Of a stretch of DNA of 43,218 bases, positions 1-9,136 are shown one piece after another (positions within the stretch are counted from its first letter, which is position 1; each line of letters opens with the position of its first letter). Both the position numbers and the translations under genes were made by a program. Origin of the DNA: Syntrophales bacterium (GTDB taxonomy: Bacteria > Desulfobacterota > Syntrophia > Syntrophales > UBA5619); NCBI GenBank assembly GCA_023229765.1, contig JALNYO010000033.1, positions 1 through 43,218 of the forward strand, given 5' to 3'. Below the pieces are notes generated by a model. It was not told the origin of the DNA. It made no database searches and saw only the letters and a list, made by a program, of their open reading frames with translations.

Positions 1-2
1 CC

Positions 3-119
3 AAAGCTATCAGCGACTTTATAACTGCTTATGGGCTAACTGCAAAGCCTTTCGTCTGGCGGAAAAGAGAAGTAAAAGGTTCGCAGCTGAAAAATACTAT
101 CGTTAACTTACGCAATTAA
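3..119 (+). pseudogene. C-terminal fragment of an IS630-like (DDE) transposase
   Basis: An open frame runs from the window edge to a TAA at 117-119 and encodes 38 residues containing AKPFVWRKREVKGSQL and ending in NTIVNLRN. This resembles the extreme C-terminus of IS630/Tc1-mariner-type DDE transposases, where a KPFxW segment follows the last catalytic acid. Everything upstream is outside the window, so intactness cannot be judged. It reads toward the polysaccharide operon and lies about 107 bases beyond that operon's last stop codon. The family call rests on recalled motif similarity only. Confidence 0.5.
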
Positions 120-226
120 ACACTAGCAAAGTTGAATATCGCATATGGTTTTGGTTATTGCCGGCCGATTTGTCGAAGCTATCCATTTAACGATAAAGTA
201 CCTAATGTGTTTTAAAAAACATGCCC

Positions 227-1786
227 CTATCTCAGCGAAAATACCGTCTGCCAATCCTTTTTACGAAAACTGACCGCCACCGGTTTGGAGAGGTTGTCAT
301 AGATGTGTGCACCGTCAATCGCAAGCGTCTCGTATCTGATGTTCATTGTTTTCAGGAACGTGACGAATTCTTTCTCCAGCGATGCTTCACCCGACCCGAA
401 AAAAAAAGCCGGATTCCGCGAGTTAAGAACCTGCTCAGTATATTTTGGCCTTCTATCCCCAAACGGTTCATGAAATGGTAATAACATGGGCGAACCGATC
501 AGTTCACCCTTCCCCATAAACATGATTGGATAGGCTGTCCAATAAGAGGCGTAGAACTCCCTGATGCCTCTACTGTTCATGATCCGTGCAACAGGCTGGG
601 GATCAAACTGGGGTACTCTAAACTCGTGATTCCAACCAATCACCTGAAAAACACTTAAAAGAAGCAAAATGACAACAGAAACATTCTTAAAAGGGACATA
701 TATTCCGGACAACCCGAAAAGGGCGATGGGGATGATAGGGAAAATAGGCATAAAGTGACGGGGCGCGTGGAGACTGGCGGTCCACTGAAACAGGATAAAC
801 GTCAGTAAATAGAGCGCAAATTGTTGATAACAGAAATTCGGCGATCCTTTCGTTGCAATTCTTTTAAAAGAAAGTGCCATAAAAACAATGAAAACAATAA
901 TAAGCATCAGCCCGGAGGCAATCTGGATATTCCGTCCGAACACGACAGGCATTACATATTGCCCAAACATGAGGGGTGCATTAAATAGCCAATCCGCCAG
1001 ATAAGCACTCTTCTGCAAACAAACACTTCGGAGCACTGCCAACGGAGACATGGCAAAATCGTCCCTGCCGATCAACAACATCCAAGCTGCTGCCCTTGTG
1101 AAAGTTCCTCCGCCTGTCATGAAATTATAGATAATAAGAGGGATGATTCCGATGATCCCTCCCCCGCAAAACAGCAATAATTGTTTAAGGCGGTTCTCTC
1201 CTAAGCGCCAGAGGGCTGGAATCGCAAAAACCAGAACAGCAGGAATAACGTAAAATTGAATATATACAAAAAAACCGCACGTGATCCCTAACAGGAAAGG
1301 GAGTTTCCCCACGGGCGGAATCTCTGCTTGATCCCTGATTTTCCAACTTAGCAGAACAATCAAAGCCGTGCCGAGAAACGACTCTCCATAACCACCAAAA
1401 CCCCCCGTAGTGTAATTTAATACGATATAAGGACAAAATACCAAGAACAACGCACCTATCAAGGCTCCGGTTTCGCCGAAAAGTCTCCGATAGATGAAAT
1501 AGAACAGCAATAAACCCGGTAAGACGATTAACATCATTGCAACTCGCAACTGAATAAATCCATCGCCAAAAATATGGAAAATCATTGCAGAAAGATAGGC
1601 TGCTGGAGCACCTGCATAATGATTTTCCCAATAGACGAGGGGGAATTCCTCCAGTGCGGCGATCTTTTGCGCCATCATGCCAAAAACCGCTTGATCGGCG
1701 TCTCCCAGACTTCCAGCCGGCGTGAATAAAAAAATGACCCGCGTTATCAAAAATAGCGTTGTTATTATAGCAATATGTGCTGTTAT
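227..1786 (-). CDS. GT-C type integral membrane glycosyltransferase (PMT/ArnT-like)
   Basis: Polytopic membrane protein of roughly 520 residues with about ten hydrophobic segments. A short N-terminal loop carries DADQAVFGMM, the acidic pair expected in the first periplasmic loop of GT-C enzymes that use polyprenyl-phosphate sugars. It probably adds a sugar to a lipid-linked glycan on the periplasmic face. The start is odd: the first usual start codon in frame is TTG at 1750, with no Shine-Dalgarno. An in-frame ATA at 1784-1786 lies 8 nt from a strong AAGGAG (1795-1800), and the 12 added residues complete a first membrane helix. I therefore extend to 1786. It is the last gene of the operon, 27 nt after the next gene upstream. 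Confidence 0.75.
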   Translation of the reverse strand: MTAHIAIITTLFLITRVIFLFTPAGSLGDADQAVFGMMAQKIAALEEFPLVYWENHYAGAPAAYLSAMIFHIFGDGFIQLRVAMMLIVLPGLLLFYFIYRRLFGETGALIGALFLVFCPYIVLNYTTGGFGGYGESFLGTALIVLLSWKIRDQAEIPPVGKLPFLLGITCGFFVYIQFYVIPAVLVFAIPALWRLGENRLKQLLLFCGGGIIGIIPLIIYNFMTGGGTFTRAAAWMLLIGRDDFAMSPLAVLRSVCLQKSAYLADWLFNAPLMFGQYVMPVVFGRNIQIASGLMLIIVFIVFMALSFKRIATKGSPNFCYQQFALYLLTFILFQWTASLHAPRHFMPIFPIIPIALFGLSGIYVPFKNVSVVILLLLSVFQVIGWNHEFRVPQFDPQPVARIMNSRGIREFYASYWTAYPIMFMGKGELIGSPMLLPFHEPFGDRRPKYTEQVLNSRNPAFFFGSGEASLEKEFVTFLKTMNIRYETLAIDGAHIYDNLSKPVAVSFRKKDWQTVFSLR

Positions 1787-1794
1787 GTTAAAAT

Positions 1795-1800
1795 CTCCTT
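1795..1800 (-). promoter_or_regulatory. Ribosome binding site pointing to an ATA start
   Basis: AAGGAG on the minus strand lies 8 nt before an in-frame ATA (1784-1786) and 44 nt before the first conventional start, TTG at 1748-1750. The spacing decides the start of the terminal GT-C gene. Either AUA is used, or an ATG has mutated to ATA, or this is a base-call error. Confidence 0.5.
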
Positions 1801-1813
1801 AGGAAAAGGCTCT

Positions 1814-3382
1814 TCACCGCGCTGGTAATATCTTATAAATACGCAAGTTGTTGAATTTGCCTTCTGAGATATCAGAATAGGTTGATAATAGTTTGGAACA
1901 CGGCCTGTCTTGCCAACAAAAATAGTAATTTATATGATATTTGTTGAGTTCCTTTAAAAGTTCGGGGTCATCAATTCTTGGCTTGGCAATGCCGTAGTAC
2001 TTCGCACGTAAATGATAGGTAGCAAAAATCAAATCATCAAAGTGTCCGTTAGACACGATTCGTCCACTGACACCTATTTTCTTCAGTGCCTTTGAGAATA
2101 GATAGAAGTCCTTGCCCATTGTAGAAGTGGCTCTAAGATCGCGCAAAGGCATGAACATCATTGAAAGACATAAAAAGAGAATGGCAACTTTTTTCCGACC
2201 GTGTTCTCCAAAATCGTACCGGTCAATAAGATATCCCCCTAAAACAAAAATCAGCAAGATGTTCATGTAGAGGTACCTTTTTGTTACAAGCAAAGGCAAG
2301 TACCCTGCAGTATATAAAAAAATGGTTACGAGAATGAGAAAGACTCTGTTTACGAGTATCTCCCTTGTTGGCAGACCCATCAAATGAAGAACGGAAAAAA
2401 TAATTATAGTCATCGAAAAAAGAGAACTTGCTTGGAAAGCATCTATGGCAGCGAAAATATTTTTGACGCTATTACGACCAATAGCAGCCATACGGTGCTT
2501 GATACCACCAAAAGGATGGTCCACTTCGGCAAACAACAGATTCGGATTATCCCAAACGCTTCCAGCCATAGGATCGGGCGGGGCTATAAACCCAATGCGG
2601 TCAAAAGGCATTCTCCAGTGATCACGGACTATTAACTTATAATTGTAGGAACCCGCATCATTGAATGTCACCCTGCCTGACTTTAAAGAGATGATAGAAA
2701 TCCATAGGACGGAAATAAGCATGAAACTTGACAATCCCAGCAAAAAGCTCGCCAGTATCCTTTTTCTATGGAAGAGGTCCACCGTGGCAAAATATCTAAA
2801 AAGGTTCATTGCTGTAAAGTGTGACACAAAAAATGGAAAGGCAAATCCCTTGGTTAAATAAGCAGCTGCGCCGAGCAAGCCGCAAACTATACTGTTTCTA
2901 TAGCTTTTGCCGTAATCCAAGGAAATAATTTTTTGCATATAAAAAAGTAAAATAACTGCAAGAAGAAAATCTGGATTTACGGTAATTAGGGTAAATGCAT
3001 AAAATGCAGGAAAGAGCCCCAACATCAGTATATGGGAAACATCTTCAGAGACGGAAAAATCCAGAAGCAGTTTTTTCAAAGCAAAAAACGCAAAAACACC
3101 TGCTATCAAACCAATAAATTTGAAAGCTACAAGCCCCTCCATTCCCAACAGTAGGAAAGGTACCATAAGCCAAGATATCATTGGAGACCAAAAGCTATTG
3201 ATTGCATCACTAATATGGCCAGTGGCATATTTTTCAGCAATTGCTATATATGTTGGGGCATCTGTATTGATATGATATTTATAGATATTTAGAAAAAATA
3301 ATCCCATTATAAAATAGATAAGCAAGATTAAAGAAAAATAACGTTCATTATTAAAATAAATCCTTCTGAACCACACTTTCAA
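1814..3382 (-). CDS. GT-C type membrane glycosyltransferase (GT39/PMT_2-like)
   Basis: A 522-residue polytopic protein. After the first membrane helix (about 17-35) comes NTDAPTYIAIAEKYATG, the acidic first-loop motif of ArnT/PMT-like GT-C transferases, followed by many further helices and a soluble tail of about 100 residues. It most likely glycosylates a lipid-linked precursor in the periplasm. Translation starts at TTG (3380-3382), which overlaps the TGA of the preceding GT9 gene (TTGA) and has a GGGAG about 9 nt upstream, so the two are translationally coupled. The gene is clearly AT-rich compared with the GT9 gene upstream, suggesting a separate origin. The substrate cannot be told. Confidence 0.75.
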   Translation of the reverse strand: MKVWFRRIYFNNERYFSLILLIYFIMGLFFLNIYKYHINTDAPTYIAIAEKYATGHISDAINSFWSPMISWLMVPFLLLGMEGLVAFKFIGLIAGVFAFFALKKLLLDFSVSEDVSHILMLGLFPAFYAFTLITVNPDFLLAVILLFYMQKIISLDYGKSYRNSIVCGLLGAAAYLTKGFAFPFFVSHFTAMNLFRYFATVDLFHRKRILASFLLGLSSFMLISVLWISIISLKSGRVTFNDAGSYNYKLIVRDHWRMPFDRIGFIAPPDPMAGSVWDNPNLLFAEVDHPFGGIKHRMAAIGRNSVKNIFAAIDAFQASSLFSMTIIIFSVLHLMGLPTREILVNRVFLILVTIFLYTAGYLPLLVTKRYLYMNILLIFVLGGYLIDRYDFGEHGRKKVAILFLCLSMMFMPLRDLRATSTMGKDFYLFSKALKKIGVSGRIVSNGHFDDLIFATYHLRAKYYGIAKPRIDDPELLKELNKYHINYYFCWQDRPCSKLLSTYSDISEGKFNNLRIYKILPAR

Positions 3383-4488
3383 GATATCATCTCCCGGATG
3401 AACCTGATGACCTCCTCTGGCTTAATCAAGCGCATGCAGTCGTGCGTTTTTATTTTACAATATCCCAGATTGCAGCCGATGCAGGAAAGCTCGTTCCGGC
3501 GCAATACGCGGTGGCCCTCGCCGATCGGCATCCAGAGGTCACGGATCGTCGGCCCAATAAAGGAGATAGTCGGGATGCCGAGCGCCACGGCTATATGCAG
3601 AGGGCCGGAGTTGTTGCAGACAACCATTCGGCAGCACGCAAGCAGCGCCGACAATTTTCTCAAATCATCCTGAATTGCTACAACTACCTCCTCCGTGCTA
3701 TCCGATAGGATTTCCTTAATGATGGGGCGATCGGCAGGGCTGCCGAACACGATGATTGCGGCGGAGGGTTCCCGACGAATCAGCTTGATCAGTTCAGCGT
3801 AATACTCTGCGGGCCACCGCTGGGTCGGGTAGTGGGCGCCTGGGTGGATGCCGATGATCTTCCGGCCGCCCAGCCCCTTTTCTTCCAGCCATGTTATTGC
3901 CCAGCGCTGTTCAGCGGCTGAAATATAAATTTTTGGCTTTCTCTCGGCGGCGGGGATGCCGATTGCACTAAGCAGGGCGAGCATAATGTCAACAAAATGT
4001 CCGCCAGGAATGCTCTTCGGTGGCGGGACGTTGAAGAGAACCTCACGGCCATAGGCAGCATACCCAAGCCGGTGGGCCGCACCGCTCAGAAAGGCAAGCC
4101 AGGCCGTATGCATTTCATAGTCGGCGCCGGGGTCGATTGCCAAGTCAAAACGCCGTATCCGTAATTGCTTCAAGAACCTGATCTTTTTCAAAATTCCCCA
4201 ATGGCGATCATAGATTTGCACCGAGTCCACCGTGGGATTGTGTTGGAGAATCGCGGCATTGGCCGGACTGGCCAGCACCGTCAATTCCGCCTGCGGCAGC
4301 GCCTTTTTGAGCGCCGCGAAGGCCGGGGTGGAAAGAACCATATCGCCGATCCGATCCGTCCGGATAAATAATATCTTATGGATTTTTTGCAGGCTGATGG
4401 GGTCAGGACTTCCGGGAAGCAAGAGGCTGAAAATCTTCAGACAGCCGTATCGTGTCCACAAGTAAAGGGATTTAATAATTGTTTTCAC
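3379..4488 (-). CDS. Glycosyltransferase family 9 (heptosyltransferase-like)
   Basis: A 369-residue cytoplasmic GT-B enzyme of the WaaC/WaaF type. The N-terminal Rossmann half carries IRTDRIGDMVLSTPA (about residues 42-56), the usual GT9 opening. The second half has IGIHPGAHYPTQRWP (about 213-227) and CNNSGPLHIAVALGIP (about 291-306), which build the nucleotide-sugar site. A cysteine-rich tail segment (CIGCNLGYCKIKTHDC) is common in this family. It probably transfers a heptose or related sugar onto the glycan core. The start is GTG (4486-4488) without a clear Shine-Dalgarno. The 3' end overlaps the following GT-C gene. Confidence 0.85.
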   Translation of the reverse strand: MKTIIKSLYLWTRYGCLKIFSLLLPGSPDPISLQKIHKILFIRTDRIGDMVLSTPAFAALKKALPQAELTVLASPANAAILQHNPTVDSVQIYDRHWGILKKIRFLKQLRIRRFDLAIDPGADYEMHTAWLAFLSGAAHRLGYAAYGREVLFNVPPPKSIPGGHFVDIMLALLSAIGIPAAERKPKIYISAAEQRWAITWLEEKGLGGRKIIGIHPGAHYPTQRWPAEYYAELIKLIRREPSAAIIVFGSPADRPIIKEILSDSTEEVVVAIQDDLRKLSALLACCRMVVCNNSGPLHIAVALGIPTISFIGPTIRDLWMPIGEGHRVLRRNELSCIGCNLGYCKIKTHDCMRLIKPEEVIRFIREMIS

Positions 4489-4540
4489 TGAATATCACGA
4501 CATTTTAGCGCAGACCAAACCTCAGGGACTATAAAAATTG

Positions 4541-5665
4541 CTATTTCCAGGCCAGTATCTCCTCGTAAAGCCGCTGGGTTTTGCATATATTCGCCTCGAT
4601 GGAAAAGCGGCTCTCGACACGCTCTCTGGCCGCTTTTCCGAAGCGCCGCCGCAGGGTTGGATCCCGGGCAAGAATCAGCAGGCGCTCGGATAGTTTCGCG
4701 GCGTCGCCGGGCGGCACGATGAATCCGGAAACGCCGTCTTCGATCGCCTCCGCCGCGCCGCCGACATCGGTGGCGATAATCGCCTTTCCCATCGCCATCG
4801 CCTCGATGATCGCCCGCGAAAACGCCTCGCCAAAGGAGGAAGGTAAAACAAAAATGTCCGTCTCGCACAGAAGCTGCGGGACATTTTTTTCATGGCCGGT
4901 AAATATGATTAAATCAGATATTCCCAATTGTTGCGCCATTTTCTGACAGCTTCTCCAATAATCCTGATCAATGCTTTCCCCAACGCACAGAACCCGAAGG
5001 GCGGGATTTCCCGAGGCAAGCCGGGCACACGCCTCGATCAGATATCGCTGGCCTTTCATCGGCTCGATGCGCCCGATGCAGGTGATCACCAACTCTTCCG
5101 GAGCGATATTGTACTTCGGCCTGATTTGAGATGCTCGCCCGCTAATGGAAAAATCGTTCAGATCTACGCCGTTGTAGATGGTCACAAGCTTGCGGGGATG
5201 CCGGATAGCGGCGAAGCGCCCCCGAAGGGCATCCGCCACAAGAATCACCCGGGTTGCCAGGGCATAGAGGAGCGGATCGTAACGCTCCCGATCCGAAGAA
5301 CGAACATGAAAAACCAGCGGGATACTTTTCCAGCGGGCGACGAGGCCGGCATAGAGCGTATTGCGGGGCCCATCGGTGTGAATCAGCCGGATATCGTGCT
5401 CTTCAATGACCTTGGCCAGAGCGGACAACGCCCCCAGCGGGGATAACAAAGCCAGACCTTTAATCCGGGGCAGATCCAGAATAAGAGCCGGTATTTCCCT
5501 TTGCCGCAGCGCCGCGGCAAAATCCTCATCGGTGGGCAAAAGGACATAGGGACAGTACTTGCGACGCTCCAACCTGGTGACGAGTTGGAAGAGACTCCGC
5601 TGGCCTCCCCACCGGAGGTTGCCGAAGGTGGACAGGTAGAGGATGTTTCGGGGTTTTGTCGTCAT
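4541..5665 (-). CDS. Glycosyltransferase family 4
   Basis: GT-B retaining glycosyltransferase of about 374 residues. The N-terminal acceptor domain starts NILYLSTFGNLRWGGQRSL. The C-terminal half carries ITCIGRIEPMKGQRYLIEA and the catalytic EX7E motif in GEAFSRAIIEA, followed by the donor-loop GG. It should transfer a sugar from a nucleotide donor to a lipid-linked intermediate in the cytoplasm. I chose the ATG at 5663-5665, four bases after the upstream GT4 stop; a TTG at 5677 would add four residues and overlap that gene. GC-rich, like its two upstream neighbours. Confidence 0.85.
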   Translation of the reverse strand: MTTKPRNILYLSTFGNLRWGGQRSLFQLVTRLERRKYCPYVLLPTDEDFAAALRQREIPALILDLPRIKGLALLSPLGALSALAKVIEEHDIRLIHTDGPRNTLYAGLVARWKSIPLVFHVRSSDRERYDPLLYALATRVILVADALRGRFAAIRHPRKLVTIYNGVDLNDFSISGRASQIRPKYNIAPEELVITCIGRIEPMKGQRYLIEACARLASGNPALRVLCVGESIDQDYWRSCQKMAQQLGISDLIIFTGHEKNVPQLLCETDIFVLPSSFGEAFSRAIIEAMAMGKAIIATDVGGAAEAIEDGVSGFIVPPGDAAKLSERLLILARDPTLRRRFGKAARERVESRFSIEANICKTQRLYEEILAWK

Positions 5666-5669
5666 GAAA

Positions 5670-6791
5670 CTAACCAATCAGCAACTGATCGTAGAGGGTC
5701 TCGATTTGCCTCGTCATCATCGACATGGTGAATCTCTCTTGGTACATCTGCGTTCCTTTTTGCCCCATCATTTTTCTCGCTGCCGGATCGGAAATGAGTT
5801 TTTCCAGCGACGTCGTCAGCGCCTCGACACTTCCCGGCGGGACGAGCAGACCGTTTTCGTTTTCCTGAATCAATTCGGGGATGCCGCCGATAGCGGTCCC
5901 GATAACGGGCAGTCCCGCCGCCATCGCCTCGATCAGGGCCACGCCCAGCCCTTCACGCAGTTGTGACGGCAAAACAAAGATATCTGCCATATTTAGAAGC
6001 GCTGAGATATCCGTGCGGATACCGGTAAAGATGACGGCCTTTTCGATCCCAAGCCGCCGGGACTCTTTGGAAAGTGGCTCCCGCAGCGGCCCATCACCGA
6101 CGATGATCAGCCGCAACGCCGGGAACCTTTGGGTAAGTGGCGCCAACGCCGCCATAAGCAGGCCGTGTCCCTTGTTTTCAGTCAGCGACGCCACAATGAT
6201 GATGACGACTGCCTCTGCATAGATGTTAAAGGAATTCCTCATCTTTTCACGACCACAGGCAGGATGACCGGGCAGAGCGACGCCATTGTAGATGAGCGCG
6301 GTTTTGTCTTGGTGGATACCCTCTGTCAAAGTGACAAATTCCTCCACCGCACGAGAAATACAGATAATCCGGTCGGTCCAGCGGGAAAGAAATCTCTCTA
6401 TCCAGATATTCCGTTTGGAATAATCGTAATAGGTACTGTGAACATGGGTGATAATGACCGGAATGGAAGCCAAAATTGCCGCCAGCCGGCCGAAGGTGGA
6501 TGCAAAATAACCGTGGGTGTGGACAAGGTCGAATTTTTCCCGCTTCATGAGGCAGGCAAGCCTCAATATTGCAATTGGATTATAGTAACTTTGCATACTT
6601 AGAATTCTGACCGGCACTCCTTGGGCACTCAATTCCGCGGCAATTTGTCCCCCCCGGGCCAGACACCAGACCTGAACATCGTACTTAGCTTTATCTAGGG
6701 ATAAAACGATCGCCGCCAGTACCCGTTCCAGGCCCCCAACCTTCAAGTCTTCGACAATATGCAGTATTCTTTTTCGTGCAGGAGTTGTCAC
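5670..6791 (-). CDS. Glycosyltransferase family 4
   Basis: A 373-residue GT-B enzyme. The opening RILHIVEDLKVGGLERVLAAIV is the donor-binding start typical of GT4 enzymes in exopolysaccharide and exosortase-linked loci. The C-terminal half has IIVASLTENKGHGLLM and the EX7E motif in REGLGVALIEAMAAG. It should act at the cytoplasmic membrane on a lipid-linked sugar. The start is GTG (6789-6791), overlapping the TGA of the CgeB-like gene by four bases (GTGA), which indicates coupled translation. Confidence 0.87.
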   Translation of the reverse strand: MTTPARKRILHIVEDLKVGGLERVLAAIVLSLDKAKYDVQVWCLARGGQIAAELSAQGVPVRILSMQSYYNPIAILRLACLMKREKFDLVHTHGYFASTFGRLAAILASIPVIITHVHSTYYDYSKRNIWIERFLSRWTDRIICISRAVEEFVTLTEGIHQDKTALIYNGVALPGHPACGREKMRNSFNIYAEAVVIIIVASLTENKGHGLLMAALAPLTQRFPALRLIIVGDGPLREPLSKESRRLGIEKAVIFTGIRTDISALLNMADIFVLPSQLREGLGVALIEAMAAGLPVIGTAIGGIPELIQENENGLLVPPGSVEALTTSLEKLISDPAARKMMGQKGTQMYQERFTMSMMTRQIETLYDQLLIG

Positions 6792-7801
6792 AGGTTTAGA
6801 CCGATTGTGGCGAGGAGCTCTTTTATACGGTGAATATAGGTATGATTCGCGACAACTTCTCGCTGCCCTGCTTCCGCAATCGTCTTTCTTGCCTCCGGAT
6901 GGTTCAGATAAAAGTTAATTTTCTCTTTGAGATCATTAATATCAGAGAATGATGCCAGGTGTTTTCCCTCCTCGAAAAGCGCAAAGACGTCCCGCTGTTG
7001 ATCGCAGATTACGAAAGCGCCGCAGGCCAGCGCCTCAAAAATGCGGGGGCTGGCCTGATAGACGGGGAAGCTGCTCTGGGGGTCATGATAATGGGTGGCC
7101 AGGACGATTTTCCCGGCGCTGTATATTTTAACCCATTCCGCAAGCGTCGTATGAGCGGCGCGAACACAGCGGCGAAGCGGCGATGAGGAAGAAAGATTTT
7201 CCCAGCCCGGCCCCCATATCGCAAAATCAAATTCAGCTAATTTTTCAAATAACCTCGCCCGTTCCGGATAAAAAGAGCCGACAAAAACGATGTCGTTTCC
7301 GTATTTTTCACGAGCAGACGCGCCGATGTCAACCGGATGGTGAAAATCAGGATCGCAGGCCATCGGCAGCCAGCGGGTGTTTGTTATGCCCGCTTTCGAA
7401 AACAGCTCGATGGCCTCTGTACCCTGGCAGAAGAGATGATCGTAAACAGGCGCGGCGGCAAGGAGCGGCTGAAAATCAATAGGTGCATCAATCGTCCATA
7501 AAACCGCTCTCGTCCCCAGCTTTTTCATTTTTTCGACCGTTTCCGGTAAAATCCGATGCCCACCCGTTACGATCGCCAAATCCGGTCTGGCTTCCCCGGC
7601 CATCTTCAGCAGCCGCTGGTTGATGATCTGCAAATCAAACCGTTCCAGAAATGGCAATTTCCCCCTGATCCGTCCGGGGATAAGATGCCGCCGATCCTCA
7701 AAGATAACCAGCTCATGCCCCAGCGATCGGATGGCCTTTTCCAGGTACTCGGTAATAGTCAGAAAATGAGGATTATGATGGCCGGAAAAGAGGATTTTCA
7801 T
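6788..7801 (-). CDS. CgeB-like glycosyltransferase (GT-B)
   Basis: A 337-residue protein resembling CgeB/DUF3880-type glycosyltransferases. It starts MKILFSGHHNPHFLT, has VLWTIDAPIDF in the middle (about 110-120), then VFVGSFYPERARLF (about 185-198) and the C-terminal SPRIFEALACGAFVICD (about 265-281), the acid-containing donor-loop region of the Glyco_trans_1_2 family. It is likely a cytosolic sugar transferase of the glycan pathway. Its start lies inside the 3' end of the upstream GT4 gene (29-base overlap) and its stop overlaps the next gene, so it sits in a tightly coupled run. Acceptor and sugar are unknown. Confidence 0.75.
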   Translation of the reverse strand: MKILFSGHHNPHFLTITEYLEKAIRSLGHELVIFEDRRHLIPGRIRGKLPFLERFDLQIINQRLLKMAGEARPDLAIVTGGHRILPETVEKMKKLGTRAVLWTIDAPIDFQPLLAAAPVYDHLFCQGTEAIELFSKAGITNTRWLPMACDPDFHHPVDIGASAREKYGNDIVFVGSFYPERARLFEKLAEFDFAIWGPGWENLSSSSPLRRCVRAAHTTLAEWVKIYSAGKIVLATHYHDPQSSFPVYQASPRIFEALACGAFVICDQQRDVFALFEEGKHLASFSDINDLKEKINFYLNHPEARKTIAEAGQREVVANHTYIHRIKELLATIGLNL

Positions 7802-8966
7802 CTATTTTATTTTCAGCCTTTTTGGAAAGTTCATCATATAACTCCCAATACGCTTTTAAAATAACATCGGGATGAAGGTATTTCTTTGCAAATTGCAACG
7901 ATTGCGCACCCATGTTTTTTCTTGTATCCTTGTTTTCGGCCAAAGCTTCTATTGCGGCAGCCATTTCCCCGGGATGCGCGGGAGAAACGACAAAACCATT
8001 CTGACCGACGGATACCATTTCAGGATTTCCGCCAGCGGACGTTACTACAGCGGGCAGTCCACAGGCAAACGCCTCTCCAAGAGCCACGCTTAAACCTTCC
8101 TGATGAGAAGGCTGAACGTAAATATCCGACGCGGCCAAGAAGGGCCGTACATCATGGCAATCCTCAATCATCAGACATCTGTTCATAAGTCCGGCTTTTT
8201 CTAAAATATCAGTCACTTTCTGCTTTATGGAGTCTCCGTTGTAGCGGTGATTTTCACTTCCCACAAGGATAAGTCGGTTATTGTGATTTTTTGTCAGCCT
8301 GGCAAACGCCTCGGCAAGGACCTCCTGACCTTTTACGGGATGGTAATTTGCCACACAGGTGATAACAAGCTCGTCGGACAGAATACCCAATTTCCCCCTG
8401 GATTTTTCCCTTTCTATTAGCGTAACCGGCTCAAAAAAACTGATATCTGGGGCATTATAGATCGTTTGTATGCGATCACGACTCAGAGTATGGACTGCAG
8501 AGAGTTCCTTTTGCAGCAGGTTGCTGACGCAGACATACCTGCCAATGTAACGATCGAGCTGCTCATATTGACGGATATGCTCTTTTACCCATCCGACATA
8601 CGAGCGGCTATGGCAGGTCACCAGGAGGGGAATTCGATGACCAAGCGCAGCCCGGGCAGAAATCAGATCGGCATCGAACGAGTGGGCATGAATGATTGAC
8701 GGGGATATGCCGGCCAATATATTTTTCATATTCCGAATCAGCCAATATGTTCGCAAAGGCTGGATAAATCGAGGCAGAGGTTTTATATTAACAACGTGAA
8801 CATCCTGGTTTGCAAGAGCTTCACAAAATCCATCATTATTACCATAATGAACGAAATAGACCACCCATCCTCGTTCCATCATGCCTAGCGATAGAAATCT
8901 GATAACGGCGGTGACACCGCTAACGCCGGTCGAAGCAACAACATGAATCAATCTCTTCTTCACCAT
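7773..8966 (-). CDS. Glycosyltransferase family 4
   Basis: GT-B transferase of about 397 residues. The N-terminal half opens RLIHVVASTGVSGVTAVIRFL. In the C-terminal half ITCVANYHPVKGQEVLAEAFARL is followed by the EX7E motif in QEGLSVALGEAFACG and then SAGGNPE. It adds a sugar in the cytosolic assembly of the glycan. ATG at 8964-8966 is preferred; a TTG at 8972 adds only two residues, and neither has a convincing Shine-Dalgarno. About 170 bases separate it from the GT2 gene upstream, the largest gap among the glycosyltransferases. Confidence 0.85.
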   Translation of the reverse strand: MVKKRLIHVVASTGVSGVTAVIRFLSLGMMERGWVVYFVHYGNNDGFCEALANQDVHVVNIKPLPRFIQPLRTYWLIRNMKNILAGISPSIIHAHSFDADLISARAALGHRIPLLVTCHSRSYVGWVKEHIRQYEQLDRYIGRYVCVSNLLQKELSAVHTLSRDRIQTIYNAPDISFFEPVTLIEREKSRGKLGILSDELVITCVANYHPVKGQEVLAEAFARLTKNHNNRLILVGSENHRYNGDSIKQKVTDILEKAGLMNRCLMIEDCHDVRPFLAASDIYVQPSHQEGLSVALGEAFACGLPAVVTSAGGNPEMVSVGQNGFVVSPAHPGEMAAAIEALAENKDTRKNMGAQSLQFAKKYLHPDVILKAYWELYDELSKKAENKIDENPLFRPS

Positions 8967-9136
8967 AACCAACGCGTTGATGTGGCCTCTTGCAAAATCC
9001 TGGATTTATTCATTTCACAAACATTTTCATCAAATTATTGCTCTGACCGTTGATTATCCGCATCCACGTTCTTTGAATTGGGAATAACCTCATTTAGAGG
9101 TCAAAAGCGGCTCTGCAAAGATCTCTGATGCCAACA

